The notes: a model not told the origin generated them from the letters alone. A stretch of DNA of 64,000 nt from Carboxylicivirga sp. (GCA_025210475.1 JAOARW010000111.1:124001-188000); one strand, 5' to 3'. Positions 29,638-38,803 are shown, counted from the stretch's first letter. Made by a program: numbers and translations.

Positions 29638-31107
29638 TTACTCATGATTATGCTCAACCCACGGATCATTCATCTTCAGCAATAACTCACGTAATTCTAA
29701 AGCCATTTGTTTGTCCAGTTCCTTGTTTTGTCCCCAGATATTATTCATCTGATACGGATCTTCCAAATCGTTATAAAGGAAACAGGTATTAGGCTCTATC
29801 GCATTTTTGATTTCCACATAGGTATAGCTCGCATTTCGAAATCCACGCTTTCCTTCTCCCGGCTCCTGGGGTGATGCGCCTAAATACAACTGCTTATCCG
29901 GACGCTGTATGCCTTCCGAATCAAAAAACACCTTTGAATAATCCGTTCCTTCAACTTCTTTGGGAATGTTGTTCCCCAATCCTACCAATCCTAACATTGT
30001 TGGCATATAATCGGGTACGCTAATCATTAAATCCTCAACCTTCGCTTTTATCTTTTGAGGCCAATGTACGATCAATGGAATTTCCCATGATTCTTTAAAC
30101 CAGATGTTTTTATGCATTTTACCGTGACTTCCCATCATTTCGCCATGATCGGATGAAAATACAATGATCGTATTATCATATAATCCAGTCGTTTTAAGAT
30201 GCTCAACAACCCGACCAATCTGCGCATCAACGCCATTTACAGTTGCAAAATAATCCGTCGCCATTCCTATCTTCTGCTTTACATTTCCATCGCCTGCCTT
30301 TAAGCTTCGATCATCGTCATACATAACATTCGGGCGATTGAGTACCTGCTCGGCTTTTATTCCTTCATAGCCTTTCTTATAAGATTCAGGTACTTCATTA
30401 AAAGGTGTATGTGGTGGATTAATTGACCAAAACAATGCAAAAGGTGCATTATCTTTTCGCTGCTTTTGAGAGTTAACAATGTAATCAATTATTACATCAG
30501 CTTCGTGTTCCGGCGACCATTGTTTCACAAAGGTTTTTTCATCCTCTTTGGCATCGGTTGTCCAGTAATAAGGATGATAGTGTCGGCCATGGGTTCCATA
30601 GGCGTACCAAAAATCAAATCCATGCCTTCTGTCTGGCGGACACCATGTATCCCACTCAACCCGCTCGCCTTTTTTTGTTGGTTTGGGTCCATCGAGGTGC
30701 CACTTACCCACATACCCGGCTGAATATCCGTTATTGGCCAATACATCGGAGAAACAGGTTGTCTCTTTTTTGAGGTAGTTTCCGTATTGAGTTCGCCCCG
30801 AATGACAATTGGAAATAACACCATTGGTTAAAGGATATTGCCCGGTCATAAGCATGGCCCGGTAAGGACTGCAAAGTGGATAATTGGCAACAGCCCTACT
30901 AAAAAACACACCTTGCTCAGCTAAGGCATCAATATTGGGGGTTTTAACCGGATCTTCATTTAAAAAACCCATTGATGCCCGTCGATACTGATCGGCAAAA
31001 ATGAACACAATGTTGGGATTCGTTTGCTTATCTTTTTTCTCCTTGCAGGCAACAAATCCTGCAATCATTACTATTAATAAAAGTAATTTAAATACTTTAT
31101 TTTTCAT
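29638..31107 (-). CDS. secreted/lipoprotein sulfatase, S1 family (2)
   Basis: 490 residues from the ATG at 31107. Signal peptide with lipobox-like VIAGFVAC. An in-frame GTG at 31134 would add nine charged residues before the signal and overlaps the upstream stop, so it is rejected. Motif CSPYRAMLMTG carries the formylglycine Cys at 79. Other landmarks are NIVFIFADQYRRASMG, GYSAGYVGKWHLDGPKP, FWSINPPHTPFNEVP and IVFSSDHGEMMGSHGKMHKN. The last places it with the choline-sulfatase-like or iduronate-sulfatase-like branch of S1, where DHG replaces DNG. Its leader is near-identical to that of the GH29 gene at 5.5-7.0 kb. Confidence 0.92.
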   Translation of the reverse strand: MKNKVFKLLLLIVMIAGFVACKEKKDKQTNPNIVFIFADQYRRASMGFLNEDPVKTPNIDALAEQGVFFSRAVANYPLCSPYRAMLMTGQYPLTNGVISNCHSGRTQYGNYLKKETTCFSDVLANNGYSAGYVGKWHLDGPKPTKKGERVEWDTWCPPDRRHGFDFWYAYGTHGRHYHPYYWTTDAKEDEKTFVKQWSPEHEADVIIDYIVNSQKQRKDNAPFALFWSINPPHTPFNEVPESYKKGYEGIKAEQVLNRPNVMYDDDRSLKAGDGNVKQKIGMATDYFATVNGVDAQIGRVVEHLKTTGLYDNTIIVFSSDHGEMMGSHGKMHKNIWFKESWEIPLIVHWPQKIKAKVEDLMISVPDYMPTMLGLVGLGNNIPKEVEGTDYSKVFFDSEGIQRPDKQLYLGASPQEPGEGKRGFRNASYTYVEIKNAIEPNTCFLYNDLEDPYQMNNIWGQNKELDKQMALELRELLLKMNDPWVEHNHE

Positions 31108-31154
31108 GTGTTTAAATTTTCTTTCTGTTGTCACATTATACTCTCGAAAAATTT
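31105..31154 (-). repeat. duplicated 50-bp leader, copy B
   Basis: Matches 6957-7006 at 44 of 50 positions. It comprises the last codons and stop of the PhoD-like gene, the 23-nt intergenic gap and the sulfatase start codon. As it is continuous with an intact phosphatase gene, this is more likely the source arrangement. Confidence 0.75.
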
Positions 31155-32615
31155 CTCTTCGTGAACTATTTTTCCATTAACATCACAATGGCGAAACCAG
31201 ATCACGGCCTTATTATCTTCATACCGAATGCTCACCCTTAGAAAGCCGCCCTTAACCCGTAAAAACCGGTGCTGGGGGCGCCTGTCTTTTTCATTCCAGC
31301 CACCGGCATGTTCATCTGCTCCTGCACCGCAGCTAAACTCCCACAGGTTGGTATTTTCAAAATGAGTTACATATTGCCAATGCCGGTCACCGTTGCAAAT
31401 AAATAAATTCGTTTGCTCATTAATGAAAGTTCTCAGTTCATCTCCTTCGTGTTGGAATGCTTCATTAGCATGATTATCATCTTTCCCAACTCCCCTGTCG
31501 GGTCCCAATATGGGAGTTGGTGTGATCAGTACCTTAAACGTTGCATCCGACTCTTTAACGGTATTAAAAAACCATTGCTTTTGTGCTTTGCCCCATATGC
31601 TTTTATCGCTTCCATCAGCAAGTGTATTCTTACTCCTGAAATTACGACCTTCAACCAGCCAAATCTGTAAATCCTTACCCCAACGAACCGTTTGATATGG
31701 CAACACTTTGCTTGGAAACTGTTCTTTATCAAAAATATCCAGTCCGCGCTCAAAAGAAACAGTGCCATACTTTTTTCCAGGATAAGCATCATTCATTAAG
31801 GCATCGTGATCATCTTTGATAAAATAGGTGGTTGTTTTTGACCAAAACTCCCGCTGAAGTGGCAATGCAAATAATCGATCCCATTTAAAACGCATCAATT
31901 CTTCTGTCATAGCCCAGGGTTGTGGCTTATCGTAATACTCCACATCACCGGTGTGCACATAGAAATCGGGAGCCAGATCCATCATCGAATCGTAAATTTT
32001 ATGACCGTTTAATGTGTCTTTTCGCCAATAATCATGACAGGTAACCACACAGAAATCAATTTCCTTCGCCTTATCGGACATTGGAGGCGTAACAAATTGT
32101 CCAAGCATACTGTCTGATATATCGGACCTAGCATTTTTTCGCGCTTCGATTTTAACAATGTATTTGGTGTCTGCCTTTAGATTTGTTAACTGCCACTGTT
32201 TGGTATAGTTTTTTAGTGAATCTACCGCTGCCCAATCCAGGGTGGACCAGTTCTGAGTACCCGCTTCGCAATACCTTAATTTCACCTCGCCCATTGCTCC
32301 CGGACATGCTCCTTCCATATCTTTGAGCTGATATCCTTCGGGAATTTGAGCCTTATGAATATGTGCGGCATTCGCCTCCTCATTGAGTACTTTTAGCTCT
32401 TTCTTTGAGACATCATTAAATTTAATGCCAATCGCATTTCCTTCAGGCCGGGCAGTTAAACGTGTCCAAATGACGATGGAATGATGATCGGCCCATCCGT
32501 TATGAATGCCATTGCCTAAAAACGGACCTTTTTGCTGCGTTTGGTTCGACGATGGTCCGCAGGCAAATAGCATGAGGGACATTATTATAATTCCAACAGA
32601 AAGAAATTTATTCAT
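31131..32615 (-). CDS. PhoD-like metallophosphatase, lipoprotein
   Basis: 494 residues. Lipobox LMLFAC (Cys at about 19). An N-terminal PhoD-type Ig-like domain opens with FLGNGIHNGWADHHSIVIWT. The metallophosphatase core follows: FCVVTCHDYW (Asp replaced by Cys-His-Asp context), DFYVHTGDVEYYD, YFIKDDHDALMND, VLITPTPILGPDRG, FICNGDRHWQYVTH and the closing CGAGADEHAGG. PhoD proteins are phosphodiesterases or phosphomonoesterases, and relatives in sulfated-glycan loci may act on other esters. It lies in the middle of a sulfatase/fucosidase operon (23 bp before sulfatase 2, 57 bp after GH29 b), so an ester-cleaving job on the same polymer is likely. Substrate unknown. Confidence 0.87.
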   Translation of the reverse strand: MNKFLSVGIIIMSLMLFACGPSSNQTQQKGPFLGNGIHNGWADHHSIVIWTRLTARPEGNAIGIKFNDVSKKELKVLNEEANAAHIHKAQIPEGYQLKDMEGACPGAMGEVKLRYCEAGTQNWSTLDWAAVDSLKNYTKQWQLTNLKADTKYIVKIEARKNARSDISDSMLGQFVTPPMSDKAKEIDFCVVTCHDYWRKDTLNGHKIYDSMMDLAPDFYVHTGDVEYYDKPQPWAMTEELMRFKWDRLFALPLQREFWSKTTTYFIKDDHDALMNDAYPGKKYGTVSFERGLDIFDKEQFPSKVLPYQTVRWGKDLQIWLVEGRNFRSKNTLADGSDKSIWGKAQKQWFFNTVKESDATFKVLITPTPILGPDRGVGKDDNHANEAFQHEGDELRTFINEQTNLFICNGDRHWQYVTHFENTNLWEFSCGAGADEHAGGWNEKDRRPQHRFLRVKGGFLRVSIRYEDNKAVIWFRHCDVNGKIVHEEKFFESIM

Positions 32616-32672
32616 AGCATTTATTCTTCATTATAAATTCTGTTTTTCCAAAGAATTCAGCTTAATAGAAAT

Positions 32673-34283
32673 CTACAAAAGTCCTTTCACTTTGAAAATA
32701 ACAGCGTACTTATCAGGACGATCCTGCGGCACTGACAACAGCAACTTATCTGCTTTTTGATCAAAATTAATCTGCAAATTACTACCAATCATTTCAATTG
32801 CAGTAATCTTCTTTTGGTTGTATTCAGACTCGTAGCCCAATGCAGGCAATTCAATTTCACCTTCGGCCGGATTTAAAACTGCCACATACAAAACATCGTC
32901 TTTTGTTACAAAACGTACTTCATTATGCCCATAGGCCGGACTTTTTACCGTACGCTCGTTGAAATGCGTCTTTTTAGCCTGTTCTTTCAGAGCTTCCAAA
33001 TCGGCCTCTTCAATTGAAGCTTGTTCCTTTCGTAAATGAGAATACAGGTTATCGCCATATACTTTCCACGGTTTCGAGCCGTAAATGGCCTCCCCATTTC
33101 GGTTTATCCATGCACCCAACTCATCCAATATTGCCCTTTGTTCCGGCGGAATTGAACCATCACCTTTCAGTTCAACATTTAAGACCAGATTACCGTTTTT
33201 GCTATTATAATCCATCAACAGCTCAATAATTGTTCGGGTATTGTGCCGGTTCTCCAGTTTTCCCGGATCTTCTTTATAAAACCAGGTGCGTATGGTTGTT
33301 ATCCCTTGCCAGGGATATGGTAAAATATCTGCAGCACCTCCTCTTTCAATATCTTTAACTGTTGATGGTTCATTTTTAAATTTACCGGCAATGGTTCCGT
33401 TTATCTTGCCATACTTTTTCAATTTGTGATTATAATAGGCTGTACATGCTTCTTTCCCATAATCCCCGTAAGGAAAGCCATAACCATCAAACCACAATAA
33501 ATCCACATCGTATTTAGTTGCTAGTTCAACCGTACGTTTAACCCATTGTTCTTTTACTTTCTTAAGGTATTCTGGTGTTCGTTGCGCAGGCGGCAAACCA
33601 TATAACTCTGCTGGATCAAGGCCTTCCCACCACTTTCCTTTTCCATCCTCCACAGTCATATGACCATCGTAAGGAATGCCTTTATAGGGCCCCGATTCAT
33701 CGGCTCCAAAAGCAGGTAACCACCATCCTAAAAAACGATCGTCGTGCGAGCTCACTCCAAATGGCAAACCATATTTCCGTGCTGATTTTTCAAATTCACC
33801 AACAATATCGCGTTTGGGCCCCACATTAACCGAGTTCCATTGAAAATGGGTTGAGTTAAAGTTATCAAAACGATCATGGTGATTGGCCAACACCATAAAA
33901 AATTTGGCTCCAACACTTTTGAAATATTCCATCAGAGCATCGGTATCTAAATTCTCGGCCTTCCACTCATTCAACACATCTTTATAGCCTACTTCAGAAG
34001 GGTGTCCGTATGTTTTGCAGTGGTAATCATAAGCATATTTCCCCCAGGTTTGATTGCCTACATCCTGTTGGTACATATGTCGGGCATACCAGCCTCCGCC
34101 CTGCAAAGGTTCGGCCTGGCCTCCCCAGTGTGCCCATATACCAAATCGGGCGTTAGTATACCATTCGGGAAATGTATATTGCTCAGATAACTCCTCCCAT
34201 GTCAGATCTTTTTGCGGTGCAGAACATGCCTGCAGAAATATTGCAACACATATTAATACTGCTGCCTGTAGATTTTTTTTCAT
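32673..34283 (-). CDS. GH29 alpha-L-fucosidase (b), lipoprotein
   Basis: 537 residues from the ATG at 34283 (two further Met codons lie 12-15 nt upstream). Lipobox FLQAC. GH29 barrel landmarks are RFGIWAHWGGQAEPLQGGG, KFFMVLANHHDRFDNFNS, YGLPFGVSSHDDRFLGWW, the nucleophile in LLWFDGYGFP (Asp at about 266), and YNSKNGNLVLNVELKGDGSI. The usual KHHDGF is NHHDRF here. A C-terminal beta-sandwich follows (VKSPAYGHNEVRFVTKDDVL). The catalytic domain carries insertions compared with GH29 a. It belongs to the six-gene sulfatase operon; a role on sulfated or branched fucose is inference. A lipid anchor suggests action at the membrane surface. Confidence 0.9.
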   Translation of the reverse strand: MKKNLQAAVLICVAIFLQACSAPQKDLTWEELSEQYTFPEWYTNARFGIWAHWGGQAEPLQGGGWYARHMYQQDVGNQTWGKYAYDYHCKTYGHPSEVGYKDVLNEWKAENLDTDALMEYFKSVGAKFFMVLANHHDRFDNFNSTHFQWNSVNVGPKRDIVGEFEKSARKYGLPFGVSSHDDRFLGWWLPAFGADESGPYKGIPYDGHMTVEDGKGKWWEGLDPAELYGLPPAQRTPEYLKKVKEQWVKRTVELATKYDVDLLWFDGYGFPYGDYGKEACTAYYNHKLKKYGKINGTIAGKFKNEPSTVKDIERGGAADILPYPWQGITTIRTWFYKEDPGKLENRHNTRTIIELLMDYNSKNGNLVLNVELKGDGSIPPEQRAILDELGAWINRNGEAIYGSKPWKVYGDNLYSHLRKEQASIEEADLEALKEQAKKTHFNERTVKSPAYGHNEVRFVTKDDVLYVAVLNPAEGEIELPALGYESEYNQKKITAIEMIGSNLQINFDQKADKLLLSVPQDRPDKYAVIFKVKGLL

Positions 34284-34360
34284 ATACTTTATCATCAATC
34301 ATTTAAAATTATTAAATATTCTTTACCAACGCATTAGCATGTTGAGTCATAAGTTTATTT

Positions 34361-35863
34361 TTAATCTTTGCTAACACAGTCTGTTTTTTTACTGCTACCC
34401 GACTCTATTATCTGCATCAATTTCTTTTCCATAACTTGAGCCATCTCTTTGTTCTCGTCAATTATATCGTTTGATTCACGAATATCATTCTCCAGATCGA
34501 ATAACATATAAGGCTTTTCCCAGGCCTTGCCTCTGGGTATTTGCCGACCACCGGAACCATTACCCAATACCAGCTTTAAATTATCGCAACGAATGGCAAA
34601 CATGCCTGAAATTGAATGATTAATGACTGGAGCCCGCTGGTACAGATCATCTTTACCAATTAAAAGGGGTAAAAAGCTAAAACTATCCTCACCCTCATCA
34701 TCGGCTAATGGTACCTTGATAACATCGGCAATGGTTGCCAGAAAATCAGTAGTACAAATTGTTTCGTCTTTTGTTTGTCCGCTTTTTATGGCTTCGGGCC
34801 AGCGAACAATAAAAGGTACCCTGTGTCCAGCCTCCCAAACGTCGGCTTTGGTGCCTCGGTAATTGTAATTAGCTTCATGATTTTTGGCAAAATAACCTTG
34901 AACAGATTCATCCGTCAGGTGATCATTTTCAGTGGCTTCATCCAAGCGATACATAAATGAACCATTATCCGAAGTAATCATTAGCAAAGTATTGTCTTCC
35001 ATACCATTCTCTTTCAGCTTCCTGGCTATTCGACCCACAATGTAATCTGTTTGATGTACAAAATCACCATAGGGTCCCAGGCTTGTTTTTCCAACAAAAC
35101 GTTGATCGGGCCAAACCGGTTTATGAGGCGAAGGCAAAGCAAAATACATAAAAAATGGTTGATCTTCTGGGCGATGATCAATCAATCCTTCTGCTTTTTC
35201 CAGCAGATTTTCCCAGGCTGTTTCAAAGTTAAAATTGCCGGCTTTATCGCCATTTCTTAAAAATCGCGGAAAAGTCAGTTTCTCTTGCTTTTCGGATGGC
35301 ACCTGAGTAAAATGATCATTCTCGATGTATACATATGGTGGAAAATCGAGTGATGCAGAAATGCCATAGAAATAATCGAAACCATTAACATTCGGGCTAT
35401 TTTCAATCTTTCCTGAATAATCGATATTATCCAATGTATCTCTGGCAAAATCCATCCCCAGATGCCACTTCCCTACACCTGTTGTGTAATAACCATTATT
35501 TTTTAATAAGGAAGCGATGGTTGTGCGTTGCGGATTAATCAGGTGCTTGCTAAATCCGTTTAACACGCCTCTCTTCAACCTTGTTCGCCAGCAATAACGG
35601 CCGGTTATAATTCCATATCGGGTTGGTGTACATACCGACGAATTTGTATGCGCATCAGTAAAAATCACTCCTTCGTCAGCAATCTTATCCAACGATGGTG
35701 TTGGTATTTTCGATTTTGGATTGTAGCAATTTACATCACCACTACCCAGGTCATCAGCCAGTATGATAACGATGTTAGGCTTTTGGTTAATTTTCTGTTC
35801 CAATAGATTGCAGGAAGTGCTCAGCACTACTATGCTTAAGGCAATAATCGTTTTATAATTCAT
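34361..35863 (-). CDS. secreted sulfatase, S1 family (3)
   Basis: 500 residues. Lipobox-like signal (VVLSTSC). Motif CTPTRYGIITG has the formylglycine Cys at 78. Landmarks are NIVIILADDLGSGDVNCYNP, GYYTTGVGKWHLGMDF, FFMYFALPSPHKPVWP and LMITSDNGSFMY. HKPVWP and GVGKWHLG resemble arylsulfatase A/N-acetylgalactosamine-6-sulfatase-like S1 members, but subfamily assignment needs a profile search. It starts 15 bp after GH29 c and is second in the operon. Confidence 0.93.
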   Translation of the reverse strand: MNYKTIIALSIVVLSTSCNLLEQKINQKPNIVIILADDLGSGDVNCYNPKSKIPTPSLDKIADEGVIFTDAHTNSSVCTPTRYGIITGRYCWRTRLKRGVLNGFSKHLINPQRTTIASLLKNNGYYTTGVGKWHLGMDFARDTLDNIDYSGKIENSPNVNGFDYFYGISASLDFPPYVYIENDHFTQVPSEKQEKLTFPRFLRNGDKAGNFNFETAWENLLEKAEGLIDHRPEDQPFFMYFALPSPHKPVWPDQRFVGKTSLGPYGDFVHQTDYIVGRIARKLKENGMEDNTLLMITSDNGSFMYRLDEATENDHLTDESVQGYFAKNHEANYNYRGTKADVWEAGHRVPFIVRWPEAIKSGQTKDETICTTDFLATIADVIKVPLADDEGEDSFSFLPLLIGKDDLYQRAPVINHSISGMFAIRCDNLKLVLGNGSGGRQIPRGKAWEKPYMLFDLENDIRESNDIIDENKEMAQVMEKKLMQIIESGSSKKTDCVSKD

Positions 35864-35878
35864 TATTTCAAATTTGCA

Positions 35879-37219
35879 TTATTCTTCAATGACGACATTT
35901 GATAACTTAACAACGATTGGATTTGGCCATTTATAATCGTTGTAGATTCGTTGATTTCTATGAACTTTGATGTTTAAAGAATCTTCTGTTTGCTGAAAAA
36001 CAGGTTCAACACCTTTGCGAAGGCCAAAATCAGATACACTGGCGCTCGTTTGTCCCAATACCTCAACTTTGGTTTTATCTGTAGCATGTATGGATGACAA
36101 GCTAAAAGATATTTTTGCCCCTCTTTTTACTTTTTGGTTAAATACAAAAGCATAAACGGTATTTTCATTTTGTTTTTTCATTAACCATACGTCCCCCTCT
36201 TTGAAGTTCTTAATGGCTTCCACATTAATTAATGCTTCCTGGTTTATGAAATTCCAAAGGGCATACTCATTCATCACTCCACTTTGTTCATTTAGTATTT
36301 CACCATCAGCATCAGGTCCTAGATTCAATAACAAGTTTCCTCCTTTGGCCCGCACCTCCACAAGCTTTTGAATAAGCTGGTAGCAACTTTTATACTTTTC
36401 GTTGGTTGGGCGATACTGCCATTGATTACCTAAGGTAAAACAGGCCTCCCAAGGAGATTGAATCGCCTTGCCAGGGATTCGTTGTTCGGGTGTTTTCATG
36501 GCACCGCGTGTAACAACTACCTTAGGATTTTCCTTCCAACACAACTTAGCAATCTCAGTATTTGCTTCTTCATCAATGCCATCAATAAAAACGATATCGA
36601 TGGTACCATATTTGGTCATTAGCTCATGCATTTGTTTTTTAATATACGCCATCATAGCCGGGTTATTAGAAGGTATAGCTTCGGGCACTGACCTTCCAAC
36701 GCGCTTGTTTTTATTATACAAATACCAGAAATCTTCGGGGGAGAAATAAATACCTACAGCTATTCCTTCCTTTCTCATAGCCCGAATCACTTCTTTGGTG
36801 GCATCAACGCCAAAAGGTGTGTTGGTACTTTTAAAATGGGTTGTTTTGGTATCGTACATACAAAAGCCATTGTGGTGCTTGGTAGTAAATACCATGTAGT
36901 TCATACCTGCCATTTTTGCAATTTTCACCCACTCTTCAGGTTTAAATTTTTGTGGATCAAAAGTTCCTGGCAACTCCTTGAAATATCGATTTAAATAGTC
37001 ATCAGAAGCATCCCGGCAAGAATGTGATATTACCATACCCAGCTGAACATCGAAGCTCCAGTGAATAAACATTCCAAACCCTAAATTGGTGAACCATTGC
37101 TCACGATCGGGAAGATTTGCAGATTGTGTTTGTGCTTCGGCTGTCAAAATCAAACCTTGCAGGCCTAGGATGAGCAACACAAACAAAAAGCCTACTTTAT
37201 ACTTCAAATTTTTCCACAT
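35879..37219 (-). CDS. secreted GH29 alpha-L-fucosidase (c)
   Basis: 446 residues with a signal peptide ending AEAQ. Barrel landmarks are GFGMFIHWSFDVQLGMVISH, YMVFTTKHHNGFCMYDTKT, GIAVGIYFSPEDFWYLYN, the nucleophile in VFIDGIDEE (Asp213), AIQSPWEACFTLGNQW and KGGNLLLNLGPDADGEI. KHHNGF and FIDG replace the commoner KHHDGF and WFDG. The C-terminal sandwich is short. It heads the six-gene operon running to 28.1 kb. A 15-bp palindrome (37235-37249) lies 16 bp upstream of its start. Activity on fucosides is expected; related GH29 members include enzymes for sulfated or galactosyl substrates. Confidence 0.9.
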   Translation of the reverse strand: MWKNLKYKVGFLFVLLILGLQGLILTAEAQTQSANLPDREQWFTNLGFGMFIHWSFDVQLGMVISHSCRDASDDYLNRYFKELPGTFDPQKFKPEEWVKIAKMAGMNYMVFTTKHHNGFCMYDTKTTHFKSTNTPFGVDATKEVIRAMRKEGIAVGIYFSPEDFWYLYNKNKRVGRSVPEAIPSNNPAMMAYIKKQMHELMTKYGTIDIVFIDGIDEEANTEIAKLCWKENPKVVVTRGAMKTPEQRIPGKAIQSPWEACFTLGNQWQYRPTNEKYKSCYQLIQKLVEVRAKGGNLLLNLGPDADGEILNEQSGVMNEYALWNFINQEALINVEAIKNFKEGDVWLMKKQNENTVYAFVFNQKVKRGAKISFSLSSIHATDKTKVEVLGQTSASVSDFGLRKGVEPVFQQTEDSLNIKVHRNQRIYNDYKWPNPIVVKLSNVVIEE

Positions 37220-37234
37220 AATAACTACACTTTT

Positions 37235-37249
37235 ATCATTTAAAATGAT
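37235..37249. promoter_or_regulatory. 15-bp palindrome before the sulfatase/fucosidase operon
   Basis: ATCATTT-A-AAATGAT is a perfect palindrome, 16 bp upstream of the first gene. The core ATCATTTAAAAT recurs just upstream of GH29 b (34299-34310). It could be an operator, or chance in AT-rich DNA. Confidence 0.3.
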
Positions 37250-37453
37250 GTTGTTTTATTTGAAGTGCAATTACATTAAATTACCGGATTAGTAGGTGGG
37301 GTAAATAAATCAATGTCGCAGGACATATGCATTAATGCGGGAAATACCTGCTAGGACAATTAGTTGCGGTAGTATAAATGGAGTAGCTGAGTCTACGTTT
37401 TATTAACAAAGTCTGACACAAAACACTGACTCGTTGAAAGGTTAGAGAAACCA

Positions 37454-37490
37454 AGAAGGTATCCGACTCGAATACCTTCTCTTTTTTTTA
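37454..37490 (+). terminator. intrinsic terminator with plus-strand T-run beside the DGC gene
   Basis: AGAAGGTAT (37454-37462) / ATACCTTCT (37472-37480), 9-bp stem, followed by CTTTTTTTT on the plus strand. It sits directly after the stop of the DGC gene, which is on minus; the minus-strand tail (TTGGTTTCTC) is only partly U-rich. It could end the DGC transcript, a plus-strand small RNA, or both. Confidence 0.6.
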
Positions 37491-37856
37491 TAGGTCTTTT
37501 AATGCTTCAAACACCTTGTTAATATTGTCAGATGTAGCTGGTGAATCACCTTTTTTAAAACCTTTTTCGCTAACGAGTTCATGTTTATAGTTGGTAAAAC
37601 CATGGCGCTCCATCATACGCTTACCACAGGCTGTTGGACATCCGTCAATAACCAGCAAATCCTTTTGTTTGAAGTTGGCAATAGATTTCTCAATATCTGC
37701 CCCAACCATGGCTAGACAAGCCATTTTTCGCTTTCCACTAACCTGAAGCATTCTTCCTGCCTGATCGGCTAACATTCCAACATCAGATGCACCAGAGCAA
37801 GCCATTACCAGTTTGCTTTCGTTCGCCCCACAAGTACAATTCTTTTCGTTCGTCAT
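37488..37856 (-). CDS. DGC-domain putative zinc-binding protein
   Basis: 122 residues, rich in Cys: KNCTCGANESKLVMACSGAS at the start, MACLAMVGAD, and LLVIDGCPTACGKRMMERHG, the D-G-C motif that names the family. The conserved cysteines probably bind zinc. Function is not established; family members cluster with redox and metal-handling genes. It begins 3 bp after the cytochrome gene, so the two are cotranscribed and probably answer to the ArsR regulator upstream. No signal peptide, so cytoplasmic. Confidence 0.85.
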   Translation of the reverse strand: MTNEKNCTCGANESKLVMACSGASDVGMLADQAGRMLQVSGKRKMACLAMVGADIEKSIANFKQKDLLVIDGCPTACGKRMMERHGFTNYKHELVSEKGFKKGDSPATSDNINKVFEALKDL

Positions 37857-37859
37857 GCT

Positions 37860-38696
37860 CTATTTTCTTTTGTCCATATATTTATAATGAATATCACCAA
37901 ACAACTTATGTCCAACGGATTTATCGTGACAAGCATCACAATCCATCATGCCTGATGTATTTCCCAATTTTCCTTTAGAACCATGGCATGCCATACATTC
38001 GCGACTTGTATTTATACGATCGTGGGCTACATATTCATCATTAACATATTTATTTAGTAACTCAACTGTTTTATTTGCTACATCACTCGATAGCCTGCGA
38101 CACCGCTCTTTCCGTTCCTTGCTTTCTATCCTTTTGCCCGATATGGCAATCCATTTGCTTGTCGATACATGACAGAGTGGCGAGCCCGCTATGGAAACCG
38201 GCATTTCAGTATCTACAATTGGTTTTTGAGGAACAAAAATAGGAAAAGATGTTTCCTGATACCACTGAAACAATTCAGCGACTAATGCACTTTTCACTTT
38301 CTTATCGCTTATCAGTAAACTCACAACAGCAGCAGCTCCATTCAGGGTACCGCAGGTAGTTCCAAAGCCCTCTATTCCCCCATGTCCGTACTTTAAAACC
38401 TGCATTGGAAAGCTCGAATACGGCTCTCCATACCGGTTGGCTAACTGGGATATAATGCTTTTCCCAACTGCATACATACAACCACCTTCTTTGTACAAGT
38501 CATATGCAATTTCAGCAGTTTCTGATGGAACCAATGGCTTGTATGTCCATGACGATTCCTCGGCCTTATATTCCAAGCGCTTATCGTCTTGTGGTTTAAT
38601 TTTATCTGGTCTGAAACCTTTTGTGAGAGCCAAATAGGTAGCAGAACCGCCAAACAAGGCTCCTACTCCCAGTTTTAATACACTTCGTCTATTCAT
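37860..38696 (-). CDS. Tat-exported split-Soret-type dihaem cytochrome c
   Basis: 278 residues. The N-terminus MNRRSVLKLGVGALFGGSAT is a twin-arginine signal. The middle carries a C_GCAxxG_C_C-type redox domain (GGCMYAVGKSIISQLANRYG, GFGTTCGTLNGAAAVVSLL, PLCHVSTSKWIAISGKRI). The C-terminus has two haem c motifs, CMACHG and CDACHD (CxxCH), with extra His ligands (VGHKLFGDIH). This order matches split-Soret cytochrome c known from Desulfovibrio, a dimeric periplasmic electron carrier of unclear physiological role. Cotranscribed with the DGC gene. A palindromic operator-like site lies about 100 bp upstream. It is unrelated in function to the surrounding PUL genes as far as I can tell. Confidence 0.88.
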   Translation of the reverse strand: MNRRSVLKLGVGALFGGSATYLALTKGFRPDKIKPQDDKRLEYKAEESSWTYKPLVPSETAEIAYDLYKEGGCMYAVGKSIISQLANRYGEPYSSFPMQVLKYGHGGIEGFGTTCGTLNGAAAVVSLLISDKKVKSALVAELFQWYQETSFPIFVPQKPIVDTEMPVSIAGSPLCHVSTSKWIAISGKRIESKERKERCRRLSSDVANKTVELLNKYVNDEYVAHDRINTSRECMACHGSKGKLGNTSGMMDCDACHDKSVGHKLFGDIHYKYMDKRK

Positions 38697-38788
38697 TTAA
38701 TCTGGTTTATACTAAAAAATATTCTATTCGAATCAAAACATCACTTTGGGTAATGCCCTAAATCAATTCATCTATTTGCCTATTTTCC

Positions 38789-38803
38789 CTAATTGCCAAT
38801 TAG
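38789..38803. promoter_or_regulatory. ArsR-type operator palindrome upstream of the cytochrome operon
   Basis: CTAATTG-C-CAATTAG, a perfect 15-bp palindrome between the ArsR stop and the cytochrome start. A second copy (13 of 15 positions palindromic, same core) lies upstream of arsR. Paired identical sites bracketing a small regulator gene are the usual sign of its own binding sites. Confidence 0.65.
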
